A stretch of 64,000 nt of DNA, from contig OY978529.1 of assembly GCA_963854835.1 (NCBI GenBank), positions 7,350,501 to 7,414,500 of the forward strand. The letters are read 5' to 3'. This DNA comes from Megamerina dolium (taxonomy: Eukaryota > Arthropoda > Insecta > Diptera > Megamerinidae). Under the pieces are notes generated by a model. It was not told the origin of the DNA, did not search any database, and was given only the letters and a program-made list of their open reading frames with translations. The position numbers and the translations under genes are program-made. This document shows, piece by piece, positions 11,501-24,144 of the stretch (positions within the stretch are counted from its first letter, which is position 1; each line of letters begins with the position of its first letter).

Positions 11501-14500
11501 CGATGGCGAAGCCTTGTGGAGGCCCTATGCTCCAATTAGAAGTTTAAAGGAGAAAAAAAAAAAAAGTATGTTCGGAGAAAATATTTAGGAGCAAAAATTA
11601 TTGGAGGCGTCATACTTTTCATTGCACTAGGTGCAATGTTTGGGGATATTTGTCGATTTTCAGGTATTTTTCAACTCTATGATCAACACCCATTTAGTTT
11701 CGCTCCTCAACATTTTCAATGAACTTCTATCTCCACACATTAAGCAGACTCTCATACAAAATGACCGACAATATATCAGAAAATCGACATTAGCTGCCCT
11801 GGAATCGCTTCTAAAGTAGTAAAATGTTTGAGAACTCATTTCTTAGGTGGGCTCTCCTACAAAATTAATACTTTTGTACAATGCTGAAGAAGTGTGCTTC
11901 CTTAGGATTAAAATCCTTGAAATCAGTCAAATAAAAATGATTGCTCCAAACAATTTAATCTACCTTAATATTAAGTATTGTATAAGCATTAGGTACGAAG
12001 GTACCTACCAACGATTCAACCAAACCAAATCAAACCTATCTACCCAACCAACCAACCAAGCATGCTATTTTGTTAAATGAATGACTAAATGAATAATGAT
12101 AATAGTCATCATATGATGTGATGATGATGATAATAATGATATTGTTGAAACTTTACCAAATGATTATGATGTTTATTATTAACTTATTATATTATTATAT
12201 GTACATACATATTTACTGGTTGCTTTTACTCGTACTTGACTATCAATGCAGTCAGTTAGTCAGTTCGCGTTTTAAGTTCATACAATAAACAACAACGAGT
12301 ATAACACGTATACATTTGGAAAGACGGTTAATTGAAATTGAAATTGGTTTTTTTAATTTATTTTGTTTTGATTTTGTGTTATGTTTTTTTTTTTTTTGCA
12401 CCATCCGTAACGATGGTTCTGGTTACGTGAGTCAAACTACCTGTTCCATACAATCGTTTGTTCGGTTAAATCGTGTGAGTGAGTGAGAGCTGTTGTTGGT
12501 GATGCTTTGAAAATGCTAGAAAATATTATTAAAAACAATAACTTTAACTATATTCCAATAACAACAGCTACACCATTATTTTGCATAGTACTCGTACGTA
12601 CTCGTATGTGTATTATACAAATGTACCTACAAGCAGTGACGATATTATGAAAATACTACAAAAGACAGCTTATTTACCATCGCAACAAATCAAGCACAAA
12701 TTACAAGGGCTAATGTATACATACAACATATGCATGTTGCTAATGTGAAAATGTTCAAACTATATAGATTTCATTTGTTTTTGGTTTTTTTTTTCTTTTC
12801 TTGCAACGAGAAAAAATACAAAACATTAATATAAAGGATATTCAAATCGTGACATTGAACTAAATAATACGAGCAGCATATCCATTGCTTTCAATTTGAG
12901 GGTTTTACATTTATTTGCCTTCAAAATGATACATTTTTCGAAAGGATAGCGAATGATTTGGATATTTTAGTCATTTCGCTGCGTTAGAGCAAATGAGGCT
13001 TCTTCTTTGGGTTATCATGTTACACTTGTGTATGTATTTTTTACATATATCTTAGGAACATGGCCAGAAATCAGTAAAAGGGGCTGATCATTCTAAAAGC
13101 ACGATATATATCATTTTCTAAACCTTGTTAGTCGTGTACGAAATTCGATTAAGAAGCACCTGAGTTTGAAGACAGGTTGTGTACTGCCATTTGTCAAACG
13201 GCACTATTAATCAGAAAAATATCGATCTGTTTTGCATAGCACAATTTGAAAATAAGTTCACGACGGATATACCTTCTAGAAATGAGTAAATACGCGTCGA
13301 TGATGTAACAGATCATTAGGTGCATAATCAAATGGATGAAATCAAGCAGTTCATAAGTCGATCTTTTGACTTCCAGATCGCTGCAATGCCTTTCAGGCCG
13401 AGAAAATGGCAATAAACGCAGTGAAAACATTTTAATTTTTAATTTCAGTCAATCTGCGCTAAAGTTCCTAAAATGGATATTAATAAATATAAAAACGGCC
13501 CTAGAATGCAAGGTGGTGTGACGATAGTACCTGCGCAATCACTTGAAAAATTTACCCATACCTCAATAAAAGGAAGTTTAACTGAGAACCATTAACCATG
13601 TGATAATGGTTGAACGAATTTTATTGTGGTCGCACACCTGTTTCTAATAACGAGCGTCCGCAGCCTGCACGGCAGACGTGGTTAACAAGGAAATCGTTGA
13701 AAAGATCAACTATGTGATTCTGGCTGGTAAACTAAGTCGAACTAAAGTGTACGAAGTAGAAGACGGCAATCACTATTTTCTTTGATAAATTACAGTATAA
13801 GAAATGTGACGGCCTGATACTTTAGTTAGGTTAGGTTATGTGGCTGCTCTCTCTGAGAGGACACATTTAGGCCAGAGAGACCCATTGTGATACCACCGAA
13901 CTTCTCTTCCAATACTGTTGTACATCTTAAATTTGGACAGCATTAGAAGGGACTTACTTATATTAGCCGATTCCGAACGACAGAACCCTTATGACATCAC
14001 TTTAACTTAGTTTTGTCACAGAGCTCTTTTAAGAAGCATTTTTGGCAAATTATTAATGCCGGAAAAATTGCCAATTCTTGCCAGCAGGTGGGTACCGTTC
14101 AAAAGAAAAATCTTTTCGATGGCTTGATAGATGCCACAATTGCTCACGAGGAACAATACACAGATACGACTGATAATGATGGAACAGGGTCTCAAATTCT
14201 TACTTGTTCTTATTGAGTCGTCAATAATGTCGCAACCGGTATATATTATTATACATCGATTGCATTGATTTTATAAGAAATTGAAGAAAACATTGCCCAA
14301 ATTGGTTAAGAAAAAAATGCCATTTCATCATTTCATTTGCCATGGAAAAGCTTTTAACAGAACTTTGTGACAAAGCTCAGAAAAAGTGATGTCACAAGGG
14401 TTCTGCCGTTCGGAATCGGCTAAAATAAGTAGGTCCCTTCGAAATACTGTCCAACACGCACTACAGTAATTGAGGAGAAGCTCGACCAAATAGCCCATGG

Positions 14501-17500
14501 GGCTCTTTTTAATTTATTTTAACATAAAAACTATGGTTCGGAGGATAAAATTCGGGTTACGCGGGAGATTATCGCTCATTTTTTTAAATTTACCAAAAGT
14601 TAAGAGATTAAAAAAAATGACAAAAGCCTTGGGGAAAATATATCAATTTAAAAGGAGATTACGTTGAGAAAAAAAAACGTGCTGAAAACATGCGTCTTCA
14701 TATCAAATACGGATAATTATTGGTCGACTCTCGTCGTATGCGCTGAAATTATTCACAGTTAACAGAAAATTTAATAATTTGTTCAAACATTGACATACAT
14801 GTAGGAATAATAAGCTGAATTGTAATTGGTCGCATTCGGATTAGAATGTAAAATTAGCTACAGGGTATAAACTTGTTTGTATCCACGAGTATATAGTAGA
14901 AGAAGAAGAAGAAGAAGCAAATGTATAACAAACCCAAAAACCGAATTTAACTAACCTTAAGTTATTGTTGTCGTTGTTGTTGTGATTGTTTCTGTTGGCA
15001 AAAATAAACACACTCAAAAGCTTTGCATGTTTCATTACCTAAATGCACGAGTTCAGTGAAAAAAAAAAAACAACGTGTATTCTGTGGATGGAATATGAAC
15101 ATAGCGGCCACACTAAATGATTTTGTTATTTTGTTTTAAATGTGCTCAAATGAATCATCTTATTAACATCAATATGTGTTGTTGTTATTAACACATAGTC
15201 GGTGTAGTATGTAGTGTATAGCGGCTGAATACATATCGTATATACTCGTAAAATCATATAAAAAAGTAACAAAACGAGACTTTTGTGATACGTGCAAGTG
15301 TGCGATTGAAGTGTTTGTGTGCATAGAAAATGTTGAAACAAGAATATTTAGAAGAACATGACGACCATCAACAGCAACACTACCACCACCACCACCACCA
15401 CCAACACCATCAACGGCAATACTATGGACACACAACAAATACAAAAAAGACACTACAAAAAGGATTCACGTTTCGTATTTGATTTATACACATTGTGTTA
15501 TGATGAAAACGAAAGTGTTGACACCGTTGAATTATTTACATCAATTATACATAATACAGTTGCTGGCAATTGGGTGCAACAGGTAAACTAAATAAATGGA
15601 GTTTGTTTTTTTTTTTTCATATCATTTCAACTTTTGAACGACTTATTTGCCGCAATCTAATTATAAAATTATGCATTATGCACTGTGACTTTTGGCTCCA
15701 ATCATATTTGTTGATATTCATGTCACGACCATGTTTAAGGAATTATTAAATTTGATAAAAATTTTTGATTCCAAAAAGCCAACATCACATGTTAGAAAAT
15801 TGAATATTCTTAGAAGAAGCATCCCCATTTGAAATTGCAGCGACATTAGACGAATTTAGAAGTTTAGAGGAACATTTTTTATTTTTCCATACTTTTGTAG
15901 TTCAAGTTTCGATCCGCTCCTTGCATAGACTTTTCGCAACGATAAACAATAGCTTCGATCACCACCTTGCAGTAGCATACTTCAGATATAACACTAGTTA
16001 GCGCACTGGACGATCGTGTACCCTCTTTACGTTATTTTTCCAATAGATGGCTTTAGTAATCTGTATCTCGCGTTGTATAAGTGCGATCGCGTTACGCTAG
16101 ATGGCGTCCGAAAGATAGGATTTCGTACTAAATAATCTTTTCAGGCAATTTTGTGATTGCTTGACTCAGTATTGTTTGAGCACGCATCAAAGATGAACAC
16201 CTGTAAAGAGAAAATACGCCATATTTTACAGTTTTTCTTTGATTAAGGCGAAAACGCCAGACGGCTGAAAATGTGAATAGTCTTTATGGTCCTGATACTG
16301 TAACAGTCAATCACGTGGAATTTTGGTTTCGTCGATTCCGTTCCGGTAATTTTGATGTCTAAGATGCACCATGCCCTGGAAGACCAATTGTCGAAAATAT
16401 CGATGAAATAATAGAAATCGTCGAGTCTGACCCAGTCATGTAAGCACTGTTTCTATTGCCCAGGAGCTAAACATTGCACAAAAAACCGTTTGGAACCATT
16501 TAAAAAAGGTTGGATACAAAAAGAAGCTCGAACACAAAACAATCTCATGTACCGAATTTCCATCTGCGAATCGCTGCTGAATCGCAACAAAATCGATCCA
16601 TTTCTGAAGCGGATGAAAAGTGGTGATGAAAAGTGGAACACTTACGATAACGTCAAGCGAAAATGGTCGTGGTCGAATGGCGGTGAGCCGGCGTAAACGG
16701 TGGCCAAGCCAGGATTGACGGTCAGGAATGTTTTGCTATGTGTTTGGTGGGATTGGCAGCGAATTATCTATTATGAGTTGCTCCCCTACGGCCAAACTCT
16801 TAATTCGGACCTGTAGTGTCAACAATTGGACCGTCTGAAGGAAGCAATCGCCCAGAAATGGCCAGCTTTTGCCAGTAGGAGAGGAATTGTGTTCCATCAT
16901 GACAACGCCAGGCCACACACATCGATAGTGACTCGCCAGAAGCTACGGGAGCTTGGTTGGAAGCTTCTTATCCACCTAATAGTCGGGACCTGGCACCAAG
17001 TGATTACTACATGTTCCTGTCTATGGCGAATTATTTTTCTGGTGAAAAATTCGCCTCAAGAGAAGCTTGTGAAAATCGACTGTCTCAGTTTTTTGCCATT
17101 AGAGACGAGGGTTTCTATCTTCAAAATGGCAACAAGTTATCAAACAAAACGGATTATGGATTTCTTTTTACTACCTTATACTACCGTATATTACCGAATC
17201 GGGTTCAATGAATAGGTTAAGAGATATTGCTGCGGGAACTGATTAATATCTTCTCCACTGATGGCTTCAAAATTTCAAATAGTACTGTTTCTCTTGGTTT
17301 CGAAATTTGAAGAGGTCAGGTCATTCATGTCGTTCATTTTTTTTTTCTCTTAAGAATATACAAAAAAGATTACAGTAGATCTTTTACTTTCGAGTTTTGG
17401 ACCAATTACCTATTCAACAAACCAACTGCCAACCTTTTAATTCGAACTCTAGCTCTAAACTCAGAAAATGTGATGCTTGAAACGTTTTGGCGTTCGCAAC

Positions 17501-20500
17501 TGGTCCATATAAGTAGGTCTATTTCAATACTGTTCAAAAATTCACACACACACACACAACAATACCGGAAGATAAGTCTCCTATATCGGTCATTCTTTTT
17601 TAAATCGCGCGGATTTGGCACAAAAAAATTTTGACATATTTAAATCGGACAAAAATTAAAAAAAATATTGGGATTTCTCTCGGAATTTTTTTTTAACGGA
17701 ATACCGTTAGGTCAAAATTTGAAAAAATGACAAAATTTTGTCAATTTCTGTGTTACTTAAATTCCAATATGTCGGGTTCTACTGCTCTGATTTAGTTCGT
17801 TCTACATCCGTTGGATAGATAATTTCATATACTTATTTCATATATGTATTATATTTATCTACGATTTAAAATAAATGTATAAAAAATTGAATGGAAATTT
17901 CAAACGGCTTTTCATGCCCGTCCTAAGGGGTAAATGCCCTTTTTGATAGCACCGTATATTTTTACAAAAAACAAAATTGTCAAAACAATGGAGCGATTTT
18001 TTTTTTTTAGATTTTGTATACATTTTAATTTATTTATAATATTTTATATACATTTTTGTTTACCGCAACCTATATGTGCATATGGTAAAATATGCGAACT
18101 AACGAGCACAGCATGCATAAACCATGTACCATGCAATCACTTCAAATTCAATGTAACACAGAAATTGACAAAACTTTGTAATTTTTCTCAATTTTGTATT
18201 CAGTTAAAAAAATTTTCCGAGAGAAATCCCGATACACGTGTAAACTTTTTTATGTGAAGAATTAAAAAAAAATTTTTTTTCGACCGTATCTGTGACATCA
18301 AGGCCTGAAAGTTGTGCGATTTAAAAAAGAATGACCCACATAAATAAATGCAGCAGTTTTTTTTTTGTTTGATTCATTATTTTGCCTATTTGAAGATATT
18401 AAGATGAAGAATATCGCCACTGGGTGCCGTAGCTCAGTGGTTAGTGTGTTCGCCTTCTGATCTGTAGGTCGTGGTTCAATCCCCGGCTGATGTATAACAT
18501 ATTTAAAATCGATAAGATTTTTCTTTCGAATGGTACCCACCTGTCGGCAAGCAATTGGCAATTCTTCCGACAGTAACAACTTGCCATGAAAAAGCTTCTA
18601 AAAGAACTCTGTGACAAAGCTCAGAAAAAGTGATGTCACAAGTGTTCTGCCGTTCGGAACCGGTTAAAATAAGTAGGTCACTTCTAATACTGTGCAAATT
18701 TAAGACGCACAACAGTAATGGAAGAGAAGCTCGACCAATGAGCCCTTCGGGGCTTTAAGTGTCAGATATTTATTTTATTTCAATTTTTTTCAAACTACTG
18801 CCGCCATCTATATGTCGTTCTGGGACCGCCCTCTTAGTTTTACTTCCACTGTAAGAAAATGTGACATTCATCCAATGCTATTTTGTGTATTTTGTCTGAT
18901 GTATTCACCAGCTTTTCCGAACCAATGCAATGTGGCGGCTCAGGGATATCAACATGATTTATTATATAAAACAACCGTCTTCAATGTGTCATGTCGGTAC
19001 AGTGGAAGCTCCAAAGAACCTTTCGATGGTTTCTTTTTCCATGTTATATTAGTCAACTCCGAATAGCAGAACTCTTGTGAATCTAGGAAAATCACTCAAT
19101 CTTCCATGCTTTCTCACAGTGTTTTTTCCCAAAATTGTATATGTTATATACACCATCTAATCGTATTCTTTCAACAACTTTTACAAAAATTGAGTTCGGT
19201 TAAAAGTTACAGCTTGGTTGCATGTCTACCAGTAAAGCAATGGGCCATAACGATAACGATAATTCACTTATCGCCTATTTTTAAGTACGTTTTCGATTGA
19301 TTTTCATCGTGATGTTATTGTTATTATGACGTCACATACTGCAGATCGTATTATCATAATTGATCAATTTATAAAGTAAAATGAGATCGTTTTGCACTTA
19401 ATCTATATCTCTCTACCGAACTGCCTCATTATTGCTGCTGGAGGTTGCGACCTATATTTTCAATTTTAAAAAAAAAAAAATCATTAAAATGATGTGCAAA
19501 TGATCGATCGATAATAATACTAAATAATACTATCAACAGTTGATTTAATATTTCTTTTAAATTATCTCTTTATCGTTTGGTTTTAGAGACGAAATGATCG
19601 TGAAGAAATACGCAGACGTCTGGCTATGGGCACCGAAGAGAATTCGAATGATACGAATGCAGAGAAATTATATCGGACATCAACAAATAATATACAATCG
19701 AGACTCTCCAACGGTATATCAAAAAATCGTATTGGTCATACTGATCACATCGTTTTATAAGTATATATTTCTTTCTGTGACAACGTATAGGTATCCTTCA
19801 TGGTCTGAATGGTAGTAATATATATGATATGACGGGACCATCTTCCGATGATAATGAAAGTCATGAAAGTTCAGATTCGGAAACATGTCCAAAATTATCG
19901 AAAATTGAACGCCAACAACAAAAGCATCATCAACAGAAATTACATTACAATTTGGAGAGACCTTTAAAATTGCATAATATACGATATGCAATCAAAACCA
20001 ACAGCAGCAGCAGCAACAACAATAATAATAATAATAATAACAATAATCATAATAAACCACAACATGCAACATTACGCAGCAGCAACGAAATCAATCATGA
20101 TGATCTTGTTGACGATAATAACGCTGATTTTGATGATCGTGCCGGTGATGCTGATGGAGGAGCGGCAGATAATGAATGTGATTTCTTTACGAAACAAGCA
20201 AAACTACAAATTGAAGCACGTATGGGTTTGGCACAAGCCAAAGATATTGCCCACATGCAAATGAAAGTACGTATGATATGTAGCTGATGATGGCAGCTGA
20301 TCGTAACTGATCGAAGGGACTCATTTTGCTTAATCATCTTGTTTTTTTTTTTTTTTAGATTGATCGTCAAAATCAATGCATTTCACCAATCACGGAGATC
20401 GTACGGAATACTTTGCAAAAAATTGGCGTACGTTTGACACATGACACGCGTCGTGTCTCACGTCAAATGCTCACCGATATGAATATAGCACAATTGCAAA

Positions 20501-23500
20501 TTTTAGTTAATAGCCTACACACTCATATCGAAGAGCTCAACGAGCAGCTGGTTGATTTCCTAATGAAACGTGATGATTTGCATATGGAACAGGATTCAAT
20601 GCTAATGGATATTGAGGAGATAACACGTTACATGTAAGTTCGAATGTGATAAGAAATTTATGCTGCTGCAGAACATTAACCGATATTGTATGCCATATGG
20701 CATTTGTATATCGTATTATTGCGTTTTTATTTTGTGAACATTTAATTCTATTGTATCTCGAATCAACCCTGTTCGATCATAGGATTATATTAAAAATATT
20801 TGCAACACTTATTTTATACTAAACTATATGCAACAACAATTCATTTAATCGATACTAATAATCATTCTTTATGTACTTGCTACTTCAACTTGCTATCGTG
20901 TTATGTTCACTCTGCGACTATCGAAATTGAATTGGTTGATTCGTCAACAAACTCGCTTTATTTATCCTCTGTGGCAACACTCTAGATTATTTTTTTATCG
21001 TTATCGAGTGTGTTCTCTCTCTTTCTTGTTGAATTGTTCTGATTATTGTATATTCCTATTATTTGACATTTGATTCGATACTCCACTATAGCGTTCGCAA
21101 TATTCAGTGATGATTCGACTTCGATATGCGTTACGTTGCCCTCCTCTTAACCTTGTTCATCCCAAACAAGTTTCTATGCTTCCCCCTGAGATGTACTACT
21201 TTAAATATAGCTCTTTTATTCCAGCGTTCCAGCTCTCCTTCATAGAACCCTTTGGAATGTACTCTCAATTCATACCTGGCCTTCATCTTCATCAGATTGT
21301 AGATGCAAAGGTGTTGTACTAGTTTTGTGTCTACCCAATATATGACACTTTTCTTGGAATACAACTGATTCGGAATTACGGCCTTGGTCTGAGTAACTCC
21401 ATCGGAATACCAAAACGGGTAATCCATTGGTGGACGAATACATGTGCATCTTTACTAACTTCTGATTTAGTATAGGGTATACTTCAGGGCATTTACTGAA
21501 GTAATTCATAAACACCAGAACATACTTGTTCCCTGAGTTGCTTGTAGGAAATGGTCCAGCTATATCCATAGCAATTCATTCAAATGGAGCACCTACAGTA
21601 TATTGATGGATTTTCACTCGACTTTTCTTCGTGGAACCTTTGACCATTGCACATTTTTCACACTTACGAATCCAATCAGCGACATGCTAATGGCATCCTA
21701 TCCAATAAACTCATTTCTTTATTTTCTCGATGATTTTTGTGATGCCCAAATGCCCTCCACTGAAAGCATTGCGGTACTCAGCTATCACTTCGTTTATTCT
21801 TACCTTGGGTACCACTAGAAGATCGTTAGTGATGTTTCCATCTTCATTTTAACCTTTCAGCAATCATATTGACTGTCAAATTTGGTTTAGCTTCCACTAA
21901 GTCAGTGCAGCATTCTTAGAGTTAGAAAGAGAGTCGCGTCGAATGGGTCTTACGGTGAACGAGGGCAAGACGAAGTATCTAGTGTCAACAAACGAAGAGT
22001 TCCGGCGTCTTGGACAGCACGTCATTGTTGACAACTACGCTTTTGAGGTAGTAAGGGACTTTGTGTATCTTGGAACCAGCATTAACAGCAGTAAAGACGA
22101 CAGCCTGGAGATATTGCGATGGATCACTCTTGCAAGTCGAGCCCTCTCTCGAAGAACGAAAACTACACTCTACAAGTTTCTCATCATGCCTGTCCTTACA
22201 TATGGCGTTGAAGCCTGGATAATTTCCACCTCGGATGAGTGAATGCTTGGTGTTTTCAAGAGAAAAGTTCTACGGAAGATCTTTGGACCTATTTGTGTTG
22301 GTGGCGAGTACCGAATAAGGTACAACCATGAGCTGTACGAACTGTATGCCGATATTGACATAGTAAAGCGCATCAAAATCCAGCGGCTGCGCTGGCTAGG
22401 TCATGTCGAACGAATGGAAGAACTCGCTCCAGCTAAGAAGGTGTTATAATCGAAACCCGCTGGAGGACGACGCAGAAGAGGAAGACCTAATCTTTAGCAA
22501 CGCGTTGTTCTATCCGCGAATAAAATCACTTCTTGAATGCAAAATCCATAAGAGAAAATAAAAATAGTTCCGTTATCTCTCACGAATCATTTTTTGTAAG
22601 CGAAAACCGCGTATTGTGAAACTATTGAAATATTAACTCACGAACTTATGGACTGACCTGATATATGTTATATTGTAGTTTTCTTTTGTATGATACTTGT
22701 TCTATACAGTTGTTCACTAATATTTCTATTGTATCTATTTTAATGAAGATTTATTGCATTTAGAAAATTTTCTTTTTCAAATACTCTTTTTCTAAACACT
22801 AAATTATTATTTTTATAAAATACAACTGCGTACAATAAAAAAGAAAAATGTCACAGCAACAGCTTAAAAGATAGTTATATGAAAGATTATGCTTTCGACG
22901 AGCAAAAGTAACCGAAAAAACTGGTCACCGTTATGTAATTCAATACTTTCGTTTGAAAGGTCTCAGTCCAACGAATATTAAAGCCAAACTGGATTCTACT
23001 CTGGGGTCGACCAATTGAGGTGGCTACGCCAGAAACTTTTAAGAAAATCCACAAAATGGTATTGGATGATCGCCGGCTGAAGGTGTGTGAGCTGAAATTA
23101 CAGGCATTTCAAAAATTTGGAGATCAATAATCTGTGTGCAAGATGGGTGCCGCGTTTGCTCACAATGGAACAAATACAACGTCGTGAAGATGTTTCTATA
23201 GAGTGTCTGGCGATCTTTCACAGTAATAAAGCCGAGTTTTTGCGTCGATTCGTAACCATGGATGAGGCATGGGTCCACCACTTCACACCTGAGACAAAGG
23301 AGCAGTCAAAACAGTGGACTAAAAGGGGAGAATCGTGTCCAAAGAAGGCGAAGACAGTTCCATCTGCAGGCAAGGTTATGGCGTCTGTTTTTTTGGGATG
23401 CACGTGGGAAAATTTTTATTGATTAATGTAACTAATTTGTTTGAGCATTTAAGTGATGAAATTCAAGAAAAAAGGCCGCATAAGGCGAAGAAGAAACTGT

Positions 23501-24101
23501 TTCATCAAGACAATACACCAGTTCACACATCCGCTATTGCGATGGCAAAAGTTAATCATTTGAAGCTCGCTGCTTCAGCACGCACATTATTCTCAGATTT
23601 GAATAAGAATTGAAAAAATGGCTTGGTGGTAGAAGATTTGCAAACAATGAAGAGGTGGAGTCTGCGGTAGGTGGCTATTTTAATGAGCTAGACAGTTCAT
23701 ACTATAAACAGGGTATCGCCGCTATAGAATAACGCTGGGAAAAGTGTATGGAGCTAAAAGGAGATTATGCTGAGAAATAAACAAATTTGTTGTTTTCTTT
23801 GTTAGGTCGGGTAGTTATGGGACCACCCTCGTATATGCCTATATTTATCCATAATTTAATTTGCTCCCAAAATTAATCATTAGCAAAGATCTGCATTATC
23901 ACCAAGTCACCCAATAGTTGATGCTGACCATTATCAGCCTGATTCTCACGATTGTGAACAAATTGTGATTTTTATATGTCAATGAATGAATGAATGAATG
24001 AATGAAAAAATGAATTTAACACTTAACCAGTAGTCAAGCAGCAATTTTTTTACGTAGTCGTCTATGTTGCCACATTACAAGTTTAGTCCTATATAAATTT
24101 G

Positions 24102-24144
<43 letters not shown>

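Larger units (their letters stand above)
5683..19586 (+). other. Schip1 long intron, 13.9 kb
   Basis: The intron runs between the phase-0 donor at 5683 and the acceptor TTTTAG at 19585-19586. It holds a LINE 3' end, a nested mariner pair, several SINE copies, a truncated LINE with a target duplication, a mauritiana-like mariner, a foldback repeat and the candidate alternative first exon at 15358-15582. Stretches with nothing recognisable are 8640-9840, 11575-13560, 14670-15328, 15583-16034 and 18837-19586. Around 12250 the string CAGTTAGTCAGTTCGCG resembles a fly initiator, but that is weak. Confidence 0.7.

Noticed and set aside
15358..15582. EF-hand protein such as naked cuticle
   Set aside because: Only a faint FDLY likeness; no calcium-loop residues are present, so no function was assigned.
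18422..18495. tRNA gene
   Set aside because: The head has A and B boxes, but the sequence does not close an acceptor stem and continues into a 300-bp body shared by eight other copies; it is a SINE.
19594..19815. 73-codon frame starting MIVKKYADVW as a gene
   Set aside because: It is the wrong frame of the Schip1 exon at 19587-19713; splice phases and the family motif support the other frame.
21107..21860. Intact endogenous retrovirus
   Set aside because: Only integrase pieces with stops and frameshifts remain; no LTRs, gag or envelope were seen.
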